Source: JBCAWW01 sp039024315 (GTDB lineage Bacteria; Bacteroidota; Bacteroidia; J057). From it: a DNA stretch of 64,000 nucleotides. Under the pieces are notes generated by a model. That model was not told the origin of the DNA. It worked only from the letters and a program-made list of their open reading frames with translations, and made no database searches. Position numbers and translations under genes: made by a program. The DNA is taken from assembly GCA_039024315.1 (NCBI GenBank), contig JBCCQN010000014.1:7988-71987 (forward strand). Direction: 5' to 3'. Numbering within the stretch: the first letter of the stretch is position 1; each line of letters opens with the position of its first letter. This document shows, piece after piece, positions 33,771-42,800 of the stretch.

Positions 33771-34121
33771 AAAGACTGTTTCTAAGCGATAACCACTGGA
33801 TTTTAAAGCAGGGCTATCTATGGATTACGTAGCATTTAGGATGTCCTCCAAAAGCGTAGCTTTCTTTAGACACCTTTAAATTAGTATAAAAAGGGATATT
33901 TCCCGCACGCGAAGTAATGTTCGGCAGGAAAATGCAGAAAAATTGGGGTACAGCGGCGACTGACCCCCTAAAAACATCGGAATAAGGATCCAGATCGGGG
34001 AGATCGGGATGTAAGATTTTTCTCTTTTTGTTAACAGATCGTAATCTGCTAGAGATTCATTATTTTTATTGCGAAAATCGGGCCAATCTAGGCGACCAGA
34101 TCAAAAAATATCCATTACTCT
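33771..34121. other. Structured gene-free region, possible small RNA or leader
   Basis: No open frame of interest on either strand. On the minus strand there are several structural elements before the terminator at 33742-33770: a hairpin GGGGTCAG / CTG-t-ACCCC followed by AATTTTT (plus 33940-33970), and a short CGGGAAATATCCC hairpin followed by TTTTT. On the plus strand this is also the upstream region of the MoxR gene. I could not match it to a known RNA family (no RNase P, tmRNA or common riboswitch signature seen). Confidence 0.4.
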
Positions 34122-34958
34122 ATGTCTAAATTTCAGGGAACGGACCAATATGTAGCTACCAAAGCCTTGCAAATTGCCGTTAATGCTGCGATACACCTGC
34201 AAAAACCACTTATCGTCAAAGGAGAACCGGGCACTGGGAAAACCATGCTCGCGCAAGAAATCGCTCAATCCCTCAACAAAACCCTGATCAGCTGGCATAT
34301 CAAATCCACCACTATCGCCCAGCAGGGACTGTATGAATACGATGCAGTTTCACGCCTGAGAGACTCGCAGCTAGGCTCAGACAGTGTCCATGACATCGCC
34401 AACTATATCAAAAAAGGGAAACTTTGGGAAGCTTTTGAGGCTGAGGAACAAGTGGTACTACTGATTGATGAAATTGACAAAGCTGACATAGAGTTTCCTA
34501 ATGACCTTTTGCTAGAGTTGGACAAGATGGAGTTTTATTGCTACGAGTTGCAAAAAACCATCGTCGCGAAGAACCGACCTATCGTTATTATCACCTCCAA
34601 CAATGAAAAAGAACTGCCAGACGCCTTTTTGAGACGCTGCTTTTTTCACTATATCCAATTTCCTGAAGCCGCGACGATGAAGCGCATCGTAGATGTGCAT
34701 TTTCCCAAACTCAGTGAAGATCTACTGCAGCGTTCACTGAAAGTGTTTTATGACCTTCGCAACATCAAAGGACTAAAGAAGAAGCCCTCTACGAGTGAAT
34801 TACTCGATTGGCTCAAGTTGATCATCCTCGAGCGTATTAGCCTCAAAGAGCTAGAAGAAGTCAATCTCAAGGATAAACTGCCTCCCTTTGAAGGTGCATT
34901 GATCAAAAATGAACAGGATTATCAGATTATTGATCAATTAAGAAAGTGGGGTAGGTAG
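34122..34958 (+). CDS. MoxR-family AAA ATPase
   Basis: A 278-residue AAA+ ATPase of the MoxR type. Walker A is GEPGTGKT (34-41), Walker B is VVLLIDEIDKADIEFPNDLLLELD, followed by sensor 1 IVIITSNNEKELPDAFLRRCFF with an arginine finger. MoxR ATPases act as chaperones that load cofactors or remodel complexes, usually together with a von Willebrand factor A protein. No such partner is adjacent here; the next gene, 91 bp downstream, is a TPR-CHAT protein. Likely cytoplasmic. Its link to the following genes rests on orientation only. Confidence 0.92.
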   Translation: MSKFQGTDQYVATKALQIAVNAAIHLQKPLIVKGEPGTGKTMLAQEIAQSLNKTLISWHIKSTTIAQQGLYEYDAVSRLRDSQLGSDSVHDIANYIKKGKLWEAFEAEEQVVLLIDEIDKADIEFPNDLLLELDKMEFYCYELQKTIVAKNRPIVIITSNNEKELPDAFLRRCFFHYIQFPEAATMKRIVDVHFPKLSEDLLQRSLKVFYDLRNIKGLKKKPSTSELLDWLKLIILERISLKELEEVNLKDKLPPFEGALIKNEQDYQIIDQLRKWGR

Positions 34959-35049
34959 CGCAACTCTGGACGAATAAAACCATAATCATTGCGTATTGAT
35001 AGGCTCAAATAGGGAAATATTCCTATCTTTCGTTTAACGAAAAGCCCTA

Positions 35050-38000
35050 ATGACCATGTTTAATACTCTCTTATCTGGTTTTGCCAGGTGGTGTTGGCTC
35101 GTTCTTTTGATCGGCCTAGGCATTTATTTGTATTCTTGTTCCAAGAACGCTCATACTGCTCATACCGCACATCTTACTGAGCTCACACTTTCTGATTCGA
35201 CGCAAATAGATCAGATTAACTATCTAATCGGTAACAAAGAATTTGTCAGGGCAGATAGTCTATTGAGTTTGCTGGAAGCCAAAGTCAATGAAGAGCAAGC
35301 AGATCGTGGCATGCTCTATTTTGTGAGGGGAGATTGGTGTTATTATGGCGAAAGAGATCTCTATCAAGCCATCGACAATTATCGATTAGCTTATCAAAAT
35401 TGGCAGCAAACGCTTGCGCCTAATCATGAGATGGTGGCCGAGGCCTGTAACTATTTAGCTTACACCTTTCACGAAGTAAGCGATTATGACTCTGCCCTCT
35501 CTTATTTTCATAGAGAAGCGATAATCGATAGTTTACGCTTTCAAGAGGCTCCTCCATTATATGATGCTCGTAATCTCGCCGAAAATTTTAGCAACCTAGC
35601 TTCTACCTATGGAGGAGCCGGAAATTATGAGCTTTCATTGGTTTATTATGAAAAAGCTTGGGAGATGATCAAATCTCTTGGAGAACCTAAGAACTCTAAA
35701 GAGTACGAATCGAATTCCTTACTTCAAAAAAACCTCGGTGTAGGATATTACTCTATATGGGAGGTGCCGGCGGCTAAATATCATGTCAGTGCAGCCCTCC
35801 AAAGCGCCCTCAAAGCAGATAGCGCTTATGCACTCCTCATCAATATCTATTGTAATTTGGCCAATATCTTGGTCTCCGAAGAAAAGGCAGACTCGGCCTT
35901 AGAAGTAGTCAAAACAGCCCAGCTTCTCTACCAAAAGGTCCCCAATCCTTCGATTGAGCTAGCCTATGAGTATCATAAAACCTATGGCAACGCCCTCCGA
36001 TCAGCCCAACAATACGATTCTGCCCTATATTACTATCGCGAAGCCATCAATCTCGTCCGTGAAATACCAGATGTGCAGCCTAAAGCCTACATTTTGGGCG
36101 AGGTTGCTTGGACTTTTTTCCAAAAGAAGGATTACGTTTCTGCGAGCGATTATTTCTCACAGGCTTCCTACATACTCGCCGAAAACGGACTCGATTATCA
36201 TCCTGGTCAAGTGACCATTCTCAATGCTTGGGGGAAGGTAGAGTATGAGGCGGGGCATTACAACAAGGCCAAACAGTTGTACCAGCGTGCCGTTGAAGTC
36301 AATCAGCCTAGTCCTGATAACATATTTTTTGAAGGGCTAGATTCAAAGGAGGATTTTCTCTTTAGTCCTGGCTCTATGTTATCCTCCATCAGTGGGCTCG
36401 CGTCTTCTCACAAAAAAGCCTTTGATAAAAGTAAAGATGCTACTGAATTGGACTTGGCTTGGCAAAAATATCTTCAATTTCAGGCTTATTCTTTGCGTCT
36501 AAGACGAGGCTTCAAAACCCAAGATTCAAAAGAATCTTTGACCGGTATCATTACGCATGCTTTTGAGGGAGCCTTAGGAGTGGCTCAGTTACGTTATCAG
36601 CAAAGTCAGGACAGCCTCTATTTAGAGTCTGCCCTGGGGCTAATGCAGAGTTATCACGCTCGTAGCTTACAAGAAATGCTCCTAGATCGCTGGGCTAGCA
36701 AAATTGATCTGCAAGTAGATTCGCTGCTTAGCCACATCAGCCAAGCCGAAAACCGGATCAATGTGCTACGGAGACAAATTTTTTCTAATTACTTCTGGGA
36801 AAGTAGTTCCAAATCCTTGCTCAAAAACCGGAAAGAATCGTTAAACGAAGTTGAAAAAAAATATAAACGCCTCTTAGAAGACTTAGCGCAAAAAGCCCCC
36901 ACCTTTTACCGCCTCAAATATCAACCTAACATTTTACAGTTAGCGGAAGCTCGACAGATTTTACCCTCTGACTCCGCCCTCTTATTGCACTTTATGGTGG
37001 GGGATACGACCACCTATCTGATGGGGCTGAGCCAAGACAGCAGCTTCTTAATCTCCTTGCCTATCGGGGAAGATAGCTTGGATGTTTTGGTACAAGATTT
37101 TCGTCAGACACTCAATCAATACAAAGGGGGGCTCGAAGAGCTCCAAGCCCAGGGTAATGTCTTATTTAACACTTTGCTTGCTCCTTGGTACGCGCACGCT
37201 AAGCGAAAAGAACTCTTGATTATTCCCGACGGTCCCTTGCAGTATTTACCCTTTGAAGCCTTGTATCAATCAAAAGATGGGCAAATGGCCGGTGGCGGCA
37301 AATACATAGTGGAAGATCATCCTATCTCCTACTCTTTCACGCTGGGCGATTTGCTGCAGTCTGGCTTAAATAGGGAGCCAGAGAACAGGAAGGAACTAAG
37401 TTTCATTGGATTCGCCCCCTTGTTTAATGATGCGGTGAAAAGTAGTTATACTCAGTCTGTCAAAGACGGACAAGCCTTAGATCGGAATTATGTGGGCTTG
37501 CCTCAGCTAACTTCCTCGGAAGAAATGCTAGAAAATGCATCCAAACTTTTTCAAGGAAAAAGTTATATCGGTAAAGATGCCTTGGAGAAGAATTTTCGAT
37601 CCTATGGCCAATCTGCGGACATTTTACTATTTGCTACCCATGGTCAAGTCAACTGGCAAAGACCCTTGAAGTCGAGGCTCATTTTTACCAAGCCTTCGGC
37701 CAACGCTGCTCCTGACAATGATGGCTACCTCTATGTGCGTGATTTATTTGGGATGGATATCAAAGCGGATATCGCGATTCTGATGGCTTGTGAGACGGGG
37801 ATCGGCAAAAGTAAAAGAGGGGAAGGGATGCACTCGATTGCTAGTGGCTTTTTCAATGCCGGCTGCCCTAGTTTAGTGATGTCCTTGTGGCAGATAGACG
37901 AAAAATCTTCGGTCCAGTTGGTAGAGCAATTTTATCGAGGTTTATCGGCCGGAAAAAGTCGGAGAAAGGCATTACGAGATGCGAAATTGCATCTGCTGCA

Positions 38001-38085
38001 AAACGAAAAGCAGGACCGTTTTCAGCATCCTTTTTTCTGGGCCGGTCTCATTCTAAATGGGGAAGGGGGACAAATGAGGCGCTAA
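35050..38085 (+). CDS. TPR-CHAT caspase-like protein, membrane-anchored
   Basis: A 1011-residue protein: an N-terminal hydrophobic helix with lipobox-like LYSC (about 14-32), tetratricopeptide repeats (about 50-430), a helical region (about 470-660), and a C-terminal CHAT peptidase domain (about 690-1005). The caspase-like dyad is intact: His864 in ILLFATHGQVNW and Cys914 in ILMACETGIG; the C-terminal LWQIDEKSSVQLVEQFY and HPFFWAGLIL motifs are also typical. The N-terminal anchor predicts that TPR and protease face the periplasm or the lipoprotein-bearing membrane surface. Downstream, after a 318-bp repeat-bearing gap, lies a sigma factor gene. The substrate is unknown. Confidence 0.92.
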   Translation: MTMFNTLLSGFARWCWLVLLIGLGIYLYSCSKNAHTAHTAHLTELTLSDSTQIDQINYLIGNKEFVRADSLLSLLEAKVNEEQADRGMLYFVRGDWCYYGERDLYQAIDNYRLAYQNWQQTLAPNHEMVAEACNYLAYTFHEVSDYDSALSYFHREAIIDSLRFQEAPPLYDARNLAENFSNLASTYGGAGNYELSLVYYEKAWEMIKSLGEPKNSKEYESNSLLQKNLGVGYYSIWEVPAAKYHVSAALQSALKADSAYALLINIYCNLANILVSEEKADSALEVVKTAQLLYQKVPNPSIELAYEYHKTYGNALRSAQQYDSALYYYREAINLVREIPDVQPKAYILGEVAWTFFQKKDYVSASDYFSQASYILAENGLDYHPGQVTILNAWGKVEYEAGHYNKAKQLYQRAVEVNQPSPDNIFFEGLDSKEDFLFSPGSMLSSISGLASSHKKAFDKSKDATELDLAWQKYLQFQAYSLRLRRGFKTQDSKESLTGIITHAFEGALGVAQLRYQQSQDSLYLESALGLMQSYHARSLQEMLLDRWASKIDLQVDSLLSHISQAENRINVLRRQIFSNYFWESSSKSLLKNRKESLNEVEKKYKRLLEDLAQKAPTFYRLKYQPNILQLAEARQILPSDSALLLHFMVGDTTTYLMGLSQDSSFLISLPIGEDSLDVLVQDFRQTLNQYKGGLEELQAQGNVLFNTLLAPWYAHAKRKELLIIPDGPLQYLPFEALYQSKDGQMAGGGKYIVEDHPISYSFTLGDLLQSGLNREPENRKELSFIGFAPLFNDAVKSSYTQSVKDGQALDRNYVGLPQLTSSEEMLENASKLFQGKSYIGKDALEKNFRSYGQSADILLFATHGQVNWQRPLKSRLIFTKPSANAAPDNDGYLYVRDLFGMDIKADIAILMACETGIGKSKRGEGMHSIASGFFNAGCPSLVMSLWQIDEKSSVQLVEQFYRGLSAGKSRRKALRDAKLHLLQNEKQDRFQHPFFWAGLILNGEGGQMRR

Positions 38086-38403
38086 TGTTAAGTGCTTAGC
38101 AGGATTAAGACCTATGAAAACGGGGTTTAGGGGGACCTTTTTTCTCGGTACTAAATACTTTTTACTCTGGACTTAAGTACGGGCACAGAGTATGAAGAAA
38201 AATTGCTTTATGAGATCTTTAAGGCCCTTTTTAGGCCAGTCTTCATACTTTTTACTATGGTCTGAATACTTAGAGGTTAAATTTTTTCAAAAAAAATCAG
38301 TCTGATTGTTCACTTTTTCCCATTCTGCCTGATAAGTAAGTAAAAGTAGGCTTAGAATGTTAAAGAAATACGCAGACGGTTTTTGGTGTAAACGCTCGAG
38401 TCG
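38086..38403. repeat. Gene-free gap with degenerate AGTACT-type repeats
   Basis: Contains AGGATTAAGACCTATGAAAA (38100-38119), closely matching the element at 32049-32068, and two degenerate direct repeats of the form ATACTTTTTACT-n-TGG-n-CT-n-AA near 38154 and 38247 about 95 bases apart. A small AAGGCC/GGCC hairpin lies near 38218-38238. These look like decayed copies of the AGTACT-rich family. The promoter of the sigma factor gene must lie towards the right end; I could not place it. Confidence 0.55.
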
Positions 38404-38982
38404 ATGGCAAAACTTCCATGGCAGGCTAAGAAAAAGCCTGAGTCTGACAAAAACGTCTTCAAAGCATTTCTTGAGGGAGATGATCGGCTTATCAGCTCCT
38501 TTTACCACCGTGCTAAGCAAGAACTTGTTCCTTGGCTTAGCTCTCGGGGGATTCCTAAGTCCGAGCAATCTGATTTAATTCAAGAAGCTATGATCACGCT
38601 ATTCAAAAAGATTCGAGATCGCAAGATTCAGGCTGAGCAGACGCCCAGTCTCTTAGCTTACCTCAAAGGGATATTACGTTTTCTCATTCTGCGCTCAAGG
38701 GGAGAGCAAGCCAAGGCTTCTTTTGTTGAACTGGATTTGGACAGACAAGTAAGCGAATCAGAAATAGAGGGACCAGAAATGGCCTACTATGAGAAATTAG
38801 GTCGCTTGTTAAAGCAAGTTTCGCCCAGCTGTCAAGAACTGCTGGAGTTGGTATACTATCAAAAGAAATCCTATGCAGAAATCGCTACTATTTTATCTAA
38901 AGATCAAGGTACGCTAAAAACCACCAAGTATCGTTGCATCCAAAAATTGATCAAGCTTAAAGCGCAGCAAGATGGCATCTAA
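38404..38982 (+). CDS. ECF-like sigma-70 family RNA polymerase sigma factor
   Basis: A 192-residue sigma factor with region 2 (about 25-95: EQSDLIQEAMITLFKKIRDRK and YLKGILRFLILRSRG) and region 4 (about 130-185: LKQVSPSCQELLELVYYQKKSYAEIATIL, LKTTKYRCIQKLIKL). It overlaps the next gene by 11 bases. That gene encodes a single-pass membrane TPR protein placed where an anti-sigma factor would be, so a membrane-controlled regulon is likely, perhaps covering the CHAT gene upstream and the giant adhesin downstream. The target promoters are unknown. Confidence 0.92.
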   Translation: MAKLPWQAKKKPESDKNVFKAFLEGDDRLISSFYHRAKQELVPWLSSRGIPKSEQSDLIQEAMITLFKKIRDRKIQAEQTPSLLAYLKGILRFLILRSRGEQAKASFVELDLDRQVSESEIEGPEMAYYEKLGRLLKQVSPSCQELLELVYYQKKSYAEIATILSKDQGTLKTTKYRCIQKLIKLKAQQDGI

Positions 38983-39748
38983 ATATATAAACGAACCGCC
39001 TACTGAGTCTGAGTGGGAGCAAATTGAAGCGTTTGCTCGACAGAGTATGACAGCAGCCGAAGTGGAGGCTTGGACCAAGGTTTTGGCGGAGCGCCCTGCC
39101 CTCAAATATTGGCAAGAGCAGTTTCAAGCGCTTGAAGCAGATTTTGACGCAGGATTATTTGCCAACAAACTAGCAGCATGGGATCAAGAAGCGAAAGTAC
39201 GAACGCTTTATTCTTGGCGGAACTTAAGTATTGCTGCTGTGATCTTGGTTCTGCTTGGCTTGGCGGGCTTATTTTGGCGTAATCAAGCAGATCCTCTGGC
39301 CGAGCAAATGGCCATTACCAATGAGATGCTTGGTTTTGAGGAGGCCCTAATCTTCGAACGAGTGCTTATGAGTGGCAATCCTGAGGATCGATTCCAATTG
39401 GCCAATAGCGCTTATCAGGGCAAGGATTGGGCTTCTGCGGTACCCAAACTCAAGCGCACGCTCCAAGATCAAATCCATGTGGATACGGTAAAGACCATGC
39501 TTGCAAACGCCTACATAGGTTTAGGCCATGCGGATTCGGCCCTACAATATTTGTATCCGCTCGATACGGCTAAAAATGAGCTGAAAAGTTTGAAGCTTTG
39601 GTATCTAAGTATTGCCTATTGGCAACTGCAAAAAACGGATTCGGCCCGTAAATATTTTCAGCTAACGAGAAAAAACAGCTCTTCTGATTTTCAATCAAAT
39701 ATCGATCAGTTTGAGCCTTTCTTCTTCGAAGAACGCGAAGTCAAATAA
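38972..39748 (+). CDS. Membrane TPR protein, probable anti-sigma partner
   Basis: A 258-residue protein with a cytoplasmic N-terminal segment (1-80) rich in acidic and aromatic residues, one transmembrane helix (about 84-102, NLSIAAVILVLLGLAGLFW), and an extracytoplasmic TPR region (about 135-245). Its coding sequence overlaps the sigma factor gene by 11 bases. By position and topology it is a candidate anti-sigma factor whose outer TPRs sense a signal, although no zinc-binding ZAS motif is visible. There is no sequence proof of binding to the sigma factor. Confidence 0.8.
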   Translation: MASKYINEPPTESEWEQIEAFARQSMTAAEVEAWTKVLAERPALKYWQEQFQALEADFDAGLFANKLAAWDQEAKVRTLYSWRNLSIAAVILVLLGLAGLFWRNQADPLAEQMAITNEMLGFEEALIFERVLMSGNPEDRFQLANSAYQGKDWASAVPKLKRTLQDQIHVDTVKTMLANAYIGLGHADSALQYLYPLDTAKNELKSLKLWYLSIAYWQLQKTDSARKYFQLTRKNSSSDFQSNIDQFEPFFFEEREVK

Positions 39749-39839
39749 ATCTTAGGCCTTCGGGGCCCATTCTAGCAAATGATAAAAATTTGTGTGTGAA
39801 AACACGCCTAGGAAACCTATATGTCAAAAATTTAGACCA

Positions 39840-42800
39840 ATGAAAATTACGACCCACCACTCTTTAACGCTATCCCAATGGATAAAATCGTGCTTCACGC
39901 TCTGTTTGTTGGGATTTATGTATCTCCACTCTCAGGCGCAGTTTACGCTTTTCAAATCGCTGCAAGTGCCTGTTGGAGTGGAAACTGACAATGCTGGCAA
40001 TATCTTGGTGAGCCACGATGGGACCTTTAATGTGGCGATTAGCCGATATGCGCCTAATGGGGCCCAACTTAACTTTGTCCCATATGGAGGATTCACCACT
40101 TTTGACTACTTCCCTAGTATGGCAAGGATTCCTTCTACGGGATTTATCATTGGTTTGGCCCCCAATGGCGATGTCCTTTCCATAGACCCTAGCAATCCCA
40201 ATCCTGCATTTCTGTTTAATTGTAAACAGATCGGTATCGACGCCACCAACATTTACGATCTCAATGCTGGAAGCTTTGGTAATCTTGGCGGGATTATTCA
40301 GCCAGCCTTTGCGACTTATGGCGATATCGCAATTTATGAGACTAGTTCTAATCTGTACTTATTTGTCTCTGGACTATCGGTTTCACATCCTTTTGTCGCT
40401 CGGATCCAAATTTCTAAATCTAGCGGTAATATTGTGGGGGCCAAGGTCATGGCTTCTTCCTTGGCGACAACTTCGCCAAATAATGCCCTGCCCCGAGGGG
40501 TGGCGGTCAATAACAACGGATTAGTACTGACGACTTTGTCCTCACCAACGATTCAAGCGTTTGATCAGGCTGTTGGCTTTGACTACGACTTTGATAACAA
40601 TTCGCCTGCTTCAGATTTGCCACAAGTAAAAATCGGAGGGGTTGACATTACTAGCCGAGGCATGTGTACTGGTCCTAATGGTGATTTCTATGTCAGTACT
40701 GGTCCAATAGGGAGTACACTGGGCGGTTTGGGTGGCAGCGGAGTACTCGTCCGCATCAATGCAAACCAAACCCAAGCTACTGGGATCGCCTCGCTAGGGG
40801 GAGCCTTTGTCAACTCTGCTGATGTCGCCATCACCCCTAATGGTAATACGCTTTATATGACCATCAAAAATACCAGTGGAGCGGTCTATCGGCTTAATGA
40901 GTCAAGTATGACTACCATTAACGTTGGCGGTGGTGGTTCTGGTGGTGGCGGGAGCCCTAACTTAACCCCAATCTCAGATAACATCAATCTAAATGGTTCT
41001 GCATTAACGGTAAATGTTACCGTTGAGAATGATGGAACCGCTAGTGCTGGCGCATCAACGCTGGAGTTTTTTGCCTCTACCAATACGATTATTTCCAATG
41101 CTGATGTTTCCCTAGGTACAGTAAGCGTTGGTAGCTTAGCGCCATCAGCCAATAGTCCAGAAGTCTTTACGGTGGACCTCTGCAATATCAGTGGCCTTAA
41201 TGCGGGGTCAAACTATTACATCGGTTATATCATTGACAACAACAATGATGTCTCGGAATCCGATGAATCCGATAATGACAGCTATTTTAGTCCCGCTATC
41301 AGTTTTAACTGCTCCAGCTCCCAAGCCAACCTGAGCACTTTGTCTGATAATCTAGCGGTAAATGGCTCGGTCATTACTGCAAACGTAACGGTAGGCAATA
41401 CCGGCGGTGCTGTTGCTGCGAGTTCAACGCTGGAGTTTTTTGCCTCTACCAATACGATTATTTCCAATGCTGATGTTTCCTTGGGTACAGTGAGCGTTGG
41501 TAGTTTAGCGCCCTCAGCCAATAGTCCAGAAGTCTTTACAGTGGACCTCTGCAATATCAGTGGCCTTAATGCTGGGTCAAACTATTATATCGGCTACATC
41601 ATTGACAATAACAATGATGTCTCGGAATCCGATGAATCCGACAATAATAGTTACTTTAGTCCCTCTATCAGTTTTAACTGCTCCAGCTCCCAAGCCAACC
41701 TGAGCCCTTTGTCTGATAATCTAGCGGTAAATGGCTCGGTCATTACTGTAAACGTAACGGTAGGCAATACCGGCGGTGCTGTTGCTGCGAGTTCAACGCT
41801 GGAGTTTTTTGCCTCTACCAATACGATTATTTCCAATGCTGATGTTTCCCTCGGTACAGTGAGCGTTGGTAGTTTAGCGCCCTCAGCCAACAGTCCAGAA
41901 GTCTTTACGGTGGACCTCTGCAATATCAGTGGCCTTAATACGGGGACGAGCTATTATATCGGTTATATCATTGATAATAACAATGATGTCTCGGAATCCG
42001 ATGAATCTGACAACGATAGTTACTTTAGTCCTTCCCTGAACTTTAATTGCACTGCCTCCCAAGCCAACCTGACTACAGGCACAGATAACCTTAGTGTCAA
42101 TGGCTCAAGCATTACGATTGATGTTACCCTACTCAACAATGGTGTCTCTAACGCCGCCAGCTCAACAATTGAATTCTTTGCTTCCACCAATTCATACATT
42201 TCCACCCTCGATGAGTCATTGGGTTCCCTTACAGTACCTACGATTGCGCCAGGTTCAAATAGCTTCCAAACCATAACGGTGGATCTCTGCAGCATTAGTG
42301 GCCTCACTCCAGGCACTGCTTATTATATCGGATACTTAATCGATGTCAATAATGATATTTTAGAGTCGGATGAAGCGGATAACCGAGTGGCCTTTCCTAA
42401 TCCGATCACCTACACTTGTGCTTCGCCTCCGCTTGCGGGTTTCACAGTCAACAACACTACCGTCTGTGTGGGCGATCCGATCACCTTCAATAATTTATCT
42501 ACCAACGCTAGTTCCTATCTTTGGAGTTTCCCCGGAGGTAGTCCCAGTAGTAGTACGCAAACTTCTCCTACTGTTACCTATAATTCACCCGGAACTTATA
42601 GTGTTAGTTTGCAAGCTACTGGTGCGGGAGGGACGGATAATGTAACTCAAAACAGCTATATCACTATTGTTGCTAATCCTACAGTTAGCCTGCAAAGTTT
42701 TAGTACGCTTTGCCAAGACGCTAATCCCCTTACCCTCAGTGGCGGTAATCCTAGTGGTGGAACCTTTAGTGGGCCAGGCGTCAGTAACGGGCTCTTTAAC

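Noticed and set aside
33695..33772. N-terminal extension of the polytopic membrane protein (MAQNLFCAFF...)
   Set aside because: The first residues are the translation of an intrinsic terminator hairpin with its T-run; the start at 33694 begins just before the first helix.
33771..34121. RNase P RNA, tmRNA, SRP RNA or a common riboswitch
   Set aside because: None of the conserved sequence blocks of those RNAs could be found on either strand; only generic hairpins are visible.
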